Part shown: positions 10,759-19,694 of the stretch, one piece after another
Numbering within the stretch: position 1 is the first letter of the stretch
How the letters are laid out: every line of letters starts with the position of its first letter
Assembly (NCBI GenBank): GCA_024305745.1
Contig: JAHRBS010000003.1
Coordinates: forward strand, 682,001-746,000
Length of the DNA stretch: 64,000 nucleotides
From: Polyporus tsugae
Lineage: Eukaryota; Basidiomycota; Agaricomycetes; Polyporales; Polyporaceae
Reading direction: 5' to 3'
The notes under the pieces: generated by a model
What the model was told of the DNA's origin: nothing
The model's database searches: none
The model's input: the letters and a program-made list of their open reading frames with translations, nothing else
Position numbers and translations under genes: made by a program

Positions 10759-12246
10759 ATGGGTGAGCGGAGCGAGCAGACACGTTGCGCAGCGTTGCTT
10801 CAAGGCAAGACACGATGCCTATCGTGGTCGGACCGGTCGAATCCGTTCTGTGGTATTCACAGGGAAGAGCGTTGGAGGCTCGTGCGAGCCTACAAAGATG
10901 CGGCAGAGCGCGCGATGGAGCTGAAGCCCGGGGCGGTAACGACGAAGGAGCAACTGTATGCGCCGAAGAGCGCAGACGAGGTGAAGGCCGCCGAGGGGAC
11001 AACAGCGGAGTATCTCGAGGCGCTGCGGGCGGAGCTGAAGGGGAGGGCCACAGTCCGGGAGAGGTTCTACGAGAACGGTGCGTGGACAGTTCGTAACGAC
11101 CCCGATCCTGGAGTACAAATGGATGCGCCTTCAGGGGACACCAATGCTGTACAAGATGGACACCGTACACGCATCAGGAACCTCGCCAAAGAGGAGACGA
11201 TTGTCGCAGCGTTACTGGCCGACCTCCGAGCGCGTACCATGCGTAGCCGTCTTCCACGGCAGCCACTTCGGCCTGTGGGTGTCAATCGTAGCGCTCCAGT
11301 TGCAAGGGTCCGCGAATATAACAACAGGCACCACATGCCGGTGGATTATGGACAATATCCTTACGGGCAACCTGTCGGCAACAGTGGCATGCCAGACCGT
11401 CGTCCGAGGTCTCCGTTGGGCAACATGCTGCTTCGATGGATAGTCTATGCTATCGTTCGTCTAAACCACACTGGCTATTCGTCTGTCGAGGACGCTGACG
11501 GGATGCGTCAATACAGATCGGCTACGGCATATACAAGGTGGCGAACCTTATGTTCCTAGAAGCGGTCCGGGTCTGTCGAGAGATCGTGGCCCTCTGTTTG
11601 GCTCCTTTCACGGAACTGGAACGTCTTATTGCCTCTGTGCAGCTCTTTTCTGGCATAGGCGAATGGTGCGTAGTGGCCTCGGGCTCGATACATGTCGTTT
11701 GACGCGTTTTGATGCTTTGGTCGACTGCTAAACATCTAGGGTCCAGACCCTTGCGACGACGATCAGCGAGCAAGTGGGGAACATCGCCCCCGAGAAGCTG
11801 CGCCTGCCGACGGAGCTGTCTGAGCTTCTGAAATTTGAGGACCGCATGTTGGAGAACGCACGGAAGGGGTGAGCACTTGGCCGCACACAACAAAGTTGGG
11901 TGACTGATTCCGGACGCGGCGCTGGCAGGATCGTGGGACACTCAGCCTCTGCTTGGGCGTCCTTGTCGCAGCTCGCTGCACAGGGCGTCGAAGCCGCGGG
12001 CGACACGGTGGCGTCCTCTGTCAACGACCCAGGTCAAAGTGTGAAGAATGTCGCAGAGGGCCTGACCGAAGTTCGCGGGTGGTGAGTGCAGCTCCACGGA
12101 CCACGCCGTTGCTCGACTGATGGCGTTGCAGGATCATGGAACGCTCGGGTCCCATCTGGACATCTTTTTCGCAGCTGGTTGAGGATGGTGTCAAAGCCGC
12201 GAGCGAAGCCGTGGCATCCTCTGTCAGTGATGAAGTTAAGGAGTGA
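10759..12246 (+). CDS. CCCH-motif companion protein of the duplicated module, unknown function
   Basis: I do not recognise a named family. Six exons fit in phase (10759-11077, 11135-11454, 11517-11665, 11740-11868, 11929-12081, 12132-12246), giving 394 residues. The N terminus has Cys10, Cys20, Cys31 and His34 (spacing C-x9-C-x10-C-x2-H), a likely small zinc-binding knuckle, conserved in the decayed copy. Residues 40-130 are charged and helical-looking, followed by a Pro/Arg-rich linker. A hydrophobic stretch (WIVYAIIGYGIYKVANLMF) could be a membrane segment. The C-terminal part consists of amphipathic Ala/Val/Ser-rich repeats encoded by two duplicated exons. It moves as a unit with the upstream NTPase gene, which suggests a functional pair, but the role is unknown. 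Confidence 0.65.
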
Positions 12247-12295
12247 AGAGCGTTCCAAAGGGCGCCGGTATGGCCCGGGCTGGAGTTCGCGGGTA
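11929..12295 (+). repeat. Tandem exon-intron duplication inside the companion gene
   Basis: The exon at 11929-12081 and the exon at 12132-12246 are related: both start GATC(G/A)TGG after the splice site and encode a Trp/Ser/Gln segment followed by VASSV. The trailing part of the first (GAAGTTCGCGGGTGGTGAGTG) reappears at about 12283-12300, now past the stop codon, as GAGTTCGCGGGTAGTGAGTA. The period is about 203-214 bp and includes one intron. The second unit has lost its donor site (GG to AG) and ends in TGA. Confidence 0.65.
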
Positions 12296-12591
12296 GTGAG
12301 TACAGCTCTACTTATTCTCTGATCGTGGAGGAACAACGGAGCACTCACCATACCCTGTGCGAACAGGGTGTACTAGTGTCCCTCGCTTGAAGTTTTCTGT
12401 GCATGCACGTTTTGTGAACGATACCCGTCGCTGGGGTAAATTATCATCAGGGTTTCGATGTATTGCACGACAAGAGTTATGATTGCAAGATGAAAACAAA
12501 GGTTCCAAGATAGCCAGAAACTGCACCGTCGGCGATTGAGGCATATATTAAGGCCTGAGGCGTCGCAGGATCATGAAGCAATTGCAAGATC

Positions 12592-15500
12592 ATGAGGGCT
12601 GCGCCAATGGATGTTAGGATCGACTTTAACGCCCATGGCATCCCGACTTTCCCGGATATGCTGTATGCCATTGACTGGATGGTTCTGTTAGTTCTGTCCA
12701 TCGTCGTCCGAGTCGCCTTGCGCTCGCTAAACCCCTCGTACTCGTACACACGCTATATTTACTACTTTGAGATCTTGCTAGTCCTGTTAAAACGTCCTTG
12801 GCTTGTCTCTGCCCTCTATCTCGGCGCAATACGACTGTCGACTGCACGGTCGTCCTGGACCGACGTCATCAATACTCGAGAGGATGTGGTGAGTGACGGT
12901 CTCGGTCCCCAAAGCTTAGCGCAAAATATCATCAGGCATATCAGGGGAAACTCTTCCAATAATTCCGGTCTGCGATGGTTCAGAGGACTCGACGACCGTG
13001 ACATCCAGGACGCAGAAGCGTACGAATTCGTAGAGCACGAGACGGCTCCCCGGCTCTCGCCACGGTCCTTGGGGAAGCAAGCCGCGTATGAAGAGGGAAG
13101 CAGCATAGACTGGGTGCGTGAAGAGGCTGCCGAACGCGAACGCAAGCGTGTCATCCGGTCGCGGCGAGGGCTTCACGGGCTGCTTGGAGTAGTGATGGAT
13201 TCGGCGGGCCTTTGGTTGGTTATCATATTGACTGGTGTCGGAGTGGGAGTCTTGGGAGCGTGGCTGGATGTCCTAGTCAAATGGTGCGTGCTGTGCTATT
13301 CTTTTGCGACGTTCATAAGGAGTGATGGACGCCGGATCTTAGGCTGGGAGACTTACGAGAAGGACGGTGCCAGCAGGGGTTCCTCTACAACCAAGTTACA
13401 TGCTGTAGTGGACTGGATCGTGAGTGAAGGTATTCATCCTATGCCCTGTTATCTCATGCGCCGCATGCAGCTGGAGAGGCGTGTAAAGAATGGCAGACGT
13501 GGAGTGAATACCTCCATGTCAGCAGTATCTTCGGCCAGTCTCTGTTACAGGCCGCTATATACATTGCGCTATCTGTGAGTCGCTTCCTTGTATGTTGCTA
13601 CGTGTCTGATAGCATTCCGTTAGATTGCATTCGCCGGGAGTTCTGCTGTTCTCGTTATGACATACGCACCATAGTGAGAAGCAGTCGTACCCTCCGTGGG
13701 ACACGGTACTAATAGACGTGAAAGCGCTTTCCACACAGGAAGTACGTGGCCGAATCCTCGTTCTCATGTCTCCTTGATAAACACTCACGACGTGTACAGT
13801 TCCGGAGATCAAAGCTGTCAGTTCAGTCACCACCATGCCACTTCTAGACCGTGGTCTCATTCGCCGTCTAACAGATTCTCAGTGGCTACGTTCTCGATCA
13901 GTTCCTCGGCCCTTGGGTATTGCTAATCAAGGCCGTCGGCCTCGCACTCGCGGTCGCATCCGGTCTCTCGCTGGGAAAGGAAGGCCCGCTCGTCCACGTA
14001 GCGTGTTGCTGGGCCTTCCTCCTTTCCCGCGCATTCCGTCAATACCGGCAGAACGAAGGTGCGAGGGTTACCGCCTCACCTTGTCTTGACGAGTGCTTAC
14101 GATACATGTAGCTCAGAAACGCAAGCTGCTCGCCGCTGCAGCTGCTGCGGGAGTGTCGGTTGCGTTCGGCAGCCCGCTAGGCGGGGTATTGTTCGGCCTG
14201 GAGGAGCTCGACGCGTTTTCAAACGACAGCGATGTCATGTGGCGAGGATTCGTGACATCGGTCATCGCAGCGGGCTCGTTGCAGTACGTCGACCCCTTTG
14301 GGACGTCCAAGCTGGTATTGTTCCAGGTCTCTGAATCCGAGATTACGTGGAGAGGGTTTGAGCTGGTCAGTCTCGACTCGCGCATTTATCCCGTGATCTA
14401 ATATGCTCGCGTTGCAGATTCCATGGATGTTCCTCTCAGTCATCGGAGTGCGTAAAGGTCAACTGATCGCGATTCCATCGCACCACTAATGGCCTCGTTT
14501 GCAGGGTCTTCTGGGGTCGCTCCTAATCAAGCTGAACGCTGCCGCAGCGGTCTACCGAAGACACAACCAGTTGCATGGATATCCCATTTTAGAGGTCGTC
14601 GGTTTCACCGCTATTACTGCTACCGTCAGCTACCTGGTCGTGTTCCTCCGCGTCCAGTCTTCCGAGCTTGTCGCGAACCTCTTCCAGGAATGCGACCCGA
14701 CGAAGGCCGACTACCATGGGTTGTGCAAGTAAGTCGACTAGCTGCCGTTTTCGTTGCGATTAGACTCATGATGTATGATCCCTAGTCCCACCGCGATCGG
14801 GGCCAACGTGTTCCTCCTCGTCCTTACCGCGGGAGTCAAGATTGCGTTCACAGCATGGACATTCGGCATGATGGTACGTTGACTAAAAGGAGAAACTGTG
14901 TTAGGATTCATGTTCTGCCAGATTCCTGCTGGTATTTTCCTCCCCACGATTGCAATTGGCGCCTGCTTGGGCCGTGCGGTAGGGCTGATCATGTCCGTAC
15001 ACCTGTTTACCGTCCTGTTCTAGTTCGTGTGCTGACCGGCAGGTTCAGGCAAGGGCTCCACAGAGCATATCCCCACGCGTGGATATTCTCGTCATGTCCC
15101 CCGGACATTTCTATACGGTGTATCTCGCCCGGTTTCTACGCTGTTATCGGGGCATCCGCGATGCTCGGCGGGGTGACTAGGATGACGAGTAAGTCGCGAC
15201 CCCCCACTTTCCCAGTCGTTCGCGCTCATCGGTTGGCCCGCCAGTCTCTCTCGTCGTCATTCTTTTCGAGGTGCGCACGACACCGCGGCTTCATCTCCCC
15301 ACTAAACATCCCCACTAAACATCTGACCCCCTGCCTCGCAGCTCACCGGCGCGCTCTCGCACGTCCTGCCTATCATGATCTCCGTCATGGTCTCGAAGTG
15401 GGTCGCGGACGCGTTCGGTAAGGACGGCATATACGCCATGTGGATCGCCATGCGCCAGTACCCGTGGCTGCCCGCGCGCGAGTACCGCGACAGGGGCGAG

Positions 15501-16144
15501 ACCGCGGCGCACGTCATGAAGCCCGCGAACAACCTCGTCGTCATCCGCGACGACGGGCGCGGGTGCGCGCTGCGGGAGCTGGACGCGCTCGTGAGGACGC
15601 AGAGCTTCAGGGGCTTCCCGGTCGTGCATGAGGAGCAGCTGTTGGGGATCGTGATGAGGGATAAGCTGCGGGCGTATTTAGGTGAGATATTGCGTTGGGG
15701 TTGTTTCGAGGACGAGGACGGGACGCTGACGGGGTTGGAAGATGGGCTGGTCGAGGACGACTCGAACATGGAACAGAGGTGCACGTTCCTCCCGCCAGGT
15801 CGGGCCGACCAGGGTGACAGCGGGATGGTCAACCTGTCGAACCTACTGGAGGAGGCGGTCTTGCAGCTGTGCAAGGACGTGCCTCTAGAGTTGGTAGTGA
15901 ACATGTTCCAAAAGCTGGTGCGTGCTATGTCCTCTCCGCTTTCCCTCACGCCGTTCACTTATGGATGTGTCCGCTCACGTTGAATCCACAGAACCTGCGA
16001 CATATCCTGTTCTCGCAGGAGGGAAAGCTGATGGGCATGGTCACAAAGACGGACATCACGTGGCTGCTCACATCAGAGTCGCATTCGTCGCATGCCGGCG
16101 CGCTCGCAGAGAAGCATCGACAGAGTAACACATTTCTGGGATAG
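12592..16144 (+). CDS. CLC-family chloride channel / chloride-proton exchanger
   Basis: This is a membrane CLC protein with C-terminal CBS domains. Supported introns include 13284-13342, 13420-13470, 13575-13623, 13674-13724, 13742-13799, 13817-13874, 14059-14111, 14366-14417, 14448-14504, 14729-14785, 14874-14921, 14993-15042, 15189-15244, 15271-15341 and 15918-15991. Recognisable parts are CSGLDP...W in the first extracellular region, the filter segment HTGIPEIKA built from two 17-nt exons, GKEGPLVH with the gating Glu, [13 protein letters not shown], a GGVTRMT...FELTGA helix pair, and two CBS domains (around 15500-15680 and 15990-16090). The Glu in GKEGP fits an exchanger or gated channel of internal membranes. 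The N-terminal 200 codons before SIDWVREEA are unusual and include two hydrophobic stretches, so the start is uncertain. Confidence 0.88.
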
Positions 16145-16156
16145 TCGCTGGTGCAT

Positions 16157-17548
16157 TCATGTTCGGACTATGTACAGGTAGTAATGGAACGCCTCGCCCA
16201 ACTGGCGGATCTCGAGCGTCGTGTCCGTGTCCGGGCGGTCGAGGTAGCGGCGGCGGAAGTGTGGCTGGCCGAAGGTGAGGTAGATGAAGATCCCGCCTTT
16301 CCGCAGGACTCTGTGGCGACGCTGAGCGGATCGCGAGAAGGCTACAGAGGGAACCACGTACCGAAGGACTTCGTCGACTTCGCGGGTACAGTTCCGAACG
16401 ACTTCTTCTGGCGGGTCCTTGTGGTATGATTGTAGTTAGCGCGGAGGCCGCGGTAAGACGACGTGGAGCATGACACACCCAGACGTCAGCCTTCGCGGTC
16501 ATCATCGCGTCCATGGTGCCTGTCGGGCCATAGTTTGTAAGCTCATCAGCGTGCATGGGAATCGCAGAATATAAGTTCGTGCGGGCGGTCGAACCGCGGC
16601 ATGTGAGAATGGTCCTGCCGAGAACGGACGTGGTCGTTCCACGTCTCAAATGGCATTACGCCTCTAATGGCGGCAACTCTGGTATCCCCCTTCCCCGGTG
16701 GAGGTTCTTCGCTAAAACGCGGCCCGGGACCTGGCTGAACAGCGATCGCGACCGCGGCGGCGAAAGCAATAAATCGCCTGCGTTTGGTTTGCATCCTTTG
16801 TCAACCTTTGCCGGCGGCCGCAATTACGATAGCACGGTTGACCGGGCGCACAATCTGAACACGATTCCCATGACAGCGCACCTTTGTCTATGGCGACATC
16901 GAAGGAATCCGCATCGAACTTGAGATCGCGTATGTCCATTTCGTGCCCTGTATCGCTACGTGAGAAGTGGAACCAACGGGCGTGTGTGGCCGGGAGATTC
17001 GTACACTCCATTTCCGGGGCCTGGTCTGCGTGCTTGCGCTTCATTTTGTCGATGAGGATGCCGGAGTACTACGTATGGTTTACTATGGTCTCGGATCGAT
17101 CGGTCATATTCACCACCCATGATGGATCCTTACGTCGGTATTGACGATGCTCTTGTAGCCATCGTCGTACATCTGACGGAGGCGGACGTCAGAGCCGGGT
17201 CAGTGAGAACGAGGGGTATGGACATACTTACGTCCTGGGAGAGCGTAGAGTTGCCGCACCCGAGCATCAGGATCCTCGAGGACTTGTCTGGGATGAGCTC
17301 TCGTATGATGTCTGCGATGTCCCCGTACGACTTGAACCAGTCAAAGGATGTCTCTTCCGACTCCCTTTCCGACGCTCTTAGCCGCACCGACTGTGTGTAC
17401 CTTCCGGACGACTCGGAAATGCTCACTGTGTGTATCGCTGATCCCTAGGAAAGTCATTCGGCTCTCGTCGCTAAATATTCTAGCGGTGCGCTCACCAGTA
17501 TTCCTTAGTGCCATATTCCTCGTTTTTCCTGGGGAGGATGTCCGGCAT
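16157..17548 (-). CDS. Class I SAM methyltransferase, EEF1AKMT4/METTL13-like
   Basis: This is predicted to transfer methyl from S-adenosylmethionine to a protein lysine or N terminus; relatives act on elongation factor eEF1A. The start ATG is at 17548 (MPDILPRKNEEYGTKEYW), then come an 18-nt exon at 17427-17444 (DQRYTQ) and an exon beginning at 17376 (ASERE...FDWFKSY). SAM-binding motif I is ILMLGCGNSTLSQD. Further exons carry YDDGYKSIVNTD, WHEMDIRDLKFDADSFDVAIDKGTMDAMM in pieces, DPPEEVVRNCTREVDEVLR and the terminal GGIFIYLTFGQPHFRRR. The order matches the family throughout. The stop is 12 bp from the CLC stop on the other strand, so the 3' UTRs must overlap. The start faces TMEM14 across 196 bp. 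Confidence 0.82.
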
Positions 17549-17744
17549 AATTTTTGTGCCAGTGGGATGGGAGAAGGCAGAGATTTACGGGATCTCTGAT
17601 CATTCCGAGCGCCGCGCACACTGCGGGGTAAATAAGCGACGTTACGTGCGCACACGCTCGGCACTCGTTCCCTCTGCGTTCCCTCCCTCCACTCTCCCTC
17701 TCACCTCACCTTCTCACCTCGTCGTCCTCGAACCAAAATTCATA
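17549..17744. promoter_or_regulatory. Short shared upstream region, methyltransferase and TMEM14
   Basis: Only 196 bp separate the two divergent start codons. The TMEM14-proximal half is a CT-rich tract (CCCTCCCTCCACTCTCCCTCTCACC...), common just upstream of fungal start sites. No TATA box is evident, so this looks like a bidirectional promoter. Confidence 0.5.
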
Positions 17745-18226
17745 ATGGTGGGCTCGTCTGACTGCGTTGCACACGAACATCAAGCTCATAACGCGCCCAG
17801 TCTGCGTACCCCGCTTACGTGATGGGCACCCTGTGCATCGTTGGTGGTATCACCGGCTTCGCGCGCACCAAGAGTATTCCTTCTCTGGTCGCTGGTGTTG
17901 GGTGAGTAGCTATGCTCTTGCAGGAAGTGGTGGAGCACTGAGGAAGGCGGTTTTAGTGTCGGCGTGCTCTACCTGTATGGGGCTGACAGCATCCGGAAGG
18001 GTACTGCGAACGGTCTCGAAGTCGCTCTCGGTGAGTCTCGTCCACTCTCATATCTATGATGCGCGTTACCGACCACGCCCGTGCGCCTGACACAGGCGCG
18101 TCCGCCCTCCTTCTGCTCTCCTCGCTTCCCCGTGTCGCCAAAGGCCCTGTACCTGCCGTCCTCACGGCGACCTCTGCCGCTTCGGCGTTGTACTACGGCA
18201 AGACCGTCTTGGCTCTGCGATCCTGA
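17745..18226 (+). CDS. TMEM14 family small membrane protein
   Basis: This small polytopic protein belongs to the TMEM14 (Tmemb_14) family, whose animal member TMEM14C acts in mitochondrial haem synthesis. Exons: 17745-17747 (only the ATG), 17801-17901, 17957-18030 and 18096-18226, for about 102 residues. The family pattern is clear: AYVMGTLCIVGGITGFARTK, then SIPSLVAGVGVGVLYLYGAD, SIRKGTANGLEVALGASALL, LLSSLPRVAKGPVPAVLTAT. Glycine-rich hydrophobic helices make up most of it. The start-codon-only first exon is the odd point. It is inferred because the conserved protein resumes directly after a good acceptor at 17800 and GT follows the ATG. Confidence 0.82.
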
Positions 18227-19601
18227 GTTTGTTGGGCTGCAGACGGTTGTATTATAGCTGTATTTATGTGGCATACCGATTATGATTTTATCGCTTGCTC
18301 TTCCCCTAGTCTCCAGTGGGGTGCCTGGCGTGGTACGGACAGCGACGGTCAATTATCTTGGATGAGTGAACTCGCGTGGCGCAAAGACCTCACCGTGGCC
18401 CTTTCAACAATTCTCCCGAGTCAGAGTCCCCCGTGGCCGAAGACCTCCACGCTTCTCCTGGCGTCACTCCAGGTGCGTGCTCTCGGTCTGTCGAGGGTGA
18501 TGCTGCGCAGTGGACATCGGTGGCTGATGATGCGCGTTTTCCACAGTCGTCAATGTGTAGCGAGTAACGATTATCGCTGTCGAGAACATGGCTGAAAATG
18601 TCACGTCCACACGTATATGAGCTAGAGCACCAACGAGGAGATTGGGGTTCGTTGCGTCTGCGCGTCGAGCTCGATATCCCGCAAGATATCTTTTCACACC
18701 TTGGCAGCCACCTCGTAAAGGCACAAGCCAAGGCCTTATTATCAATTGAAGCGGCCGATGCATGTATCATCTGACTATCACCGGTGAATATGAAGTCTCG
18801 AGGCTATGTGCAGCGTCTCTGTGGTCTTCCCCTTCGACTGACATCAAGCTTCTCCCAGACCGTGTACCTCTTCCCATCAAACCAAGCTTAAAGCTGTACT
18901 CAAAGTGCTAGAAGGCGTCCAGGTCAACGCAATTTTCCGCTGAAGTTCGAGTTCCTTCAGCTTATCGGTTGCTCCATGGTCTCGAGCCTTCGTACTGTCG
19001 GTCACATTCGGGTTCCTCTCCTTCGGTCCCGTAAGTTCATCAACTATTCTTGTCTCGAGTTCTCAAGCGCATCGCCCCGTTCTCTAACAGTGCCTTGACG
19101 TGGAGAAGAGCGAACCCGCGGGCCCGTCGGATTTCTTGAGGCCGCGTGCGTGATACAAGGCACTGCCTAGCGAAGCCCTTCTACGAGCCGGAGGTAAAGT
19201 AAGCGTCTAGGGTTCGGTGCCAATGCCGAGGTCGGTATCCATCCCAGTACTCCGAAAACACCACCGAGGTCATCGCTCGGCCGCTTTCGCGTGGAAAGCA
19301 GCACAGGAATACTATTATTCGTAAAAGAACTTGGTTCAGACCTGTGGTGAGTACTTCGCTGTGCTCAGCCCTTATACAACCTCCAACGCTCGTGGTTTGT
19401 CCTAACTATCTACATAGCGCATCGTGCACGACGCCGAGACAATTCGACGCCGTGGCGCTTGAGGCCATCGCCGCACATCCCGGAACATGTCGCAGATAGC
19501 CCATCTCGTTATCGCAGATCGAAGCGTCCAAAGCTCCCGGCTGCGGGTCAATCAATGGAGAAGGTGCGGGTTGATGGATAGCAAAGCTAGACTCCCTAGG
19601 G
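18227..19601. other. Unresolved 1.4-kb region with coding-like fragments
   Basis: No gene could be assembled. Between about 18960 and 19400 there are splice-like signals (GTAAGTTC near 19030, CTAACAG near 19090) and short stretches that read like protein, such as CLDVEKSEPAGPSDFLRPR and a basic stretch after 19200. They do not join into one frame and match nothing I know. It may be a gene relic or chance. Confidence 0.25.
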
Positions 19602-19609
19602 TATATAAG
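19602..19609 (+). promoter_or_regulatory. TATA box of the first DUF6533 gene
   Basis: TATATAAG lies about 90 nt before the ATG at 19695, the usual spacing for a fungal TATA promoter with a short leader. Confidence 0.45.
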
Positions 19610-19694
19610 TACGTATACATATTGCGGCCTTTCCCCGGAGCTTGCACTCACCGATAGCCTCCTCTCAACAGTGGAGAACTAACCCCTGAAGGAC

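Larger units (their letters stand above)
8285..12360 (+). repeat. Distal unit of the tandem segmental duplication
   Basis: This is the second copy of the two-gene unit starting near 3637, in direct orientation. Both of its genes are open and spliceable end to end, in contrast to the proximal unit. The region after the companion gene (ATGAGTACAG...GAACAAC...CACTCACCA) still aligns with 7641-7700, which puts the distal edge near 12360. Confidence 0.85.

Noticed and set aside
3637..12360. Transposon carrying the duplicated module
   Set aside because: I found no transposase, reverse transcriptase, terminal repeats or target-site duplication. Direct tandem order fits unequal exchange better.
12477..12749. 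Minus-strand 90-codon membrane-like ORF overlapping the CLC start
   Set aside because: It has no homology I recognise and no promoter. The plus-strand frame runs on into the CLC protein.
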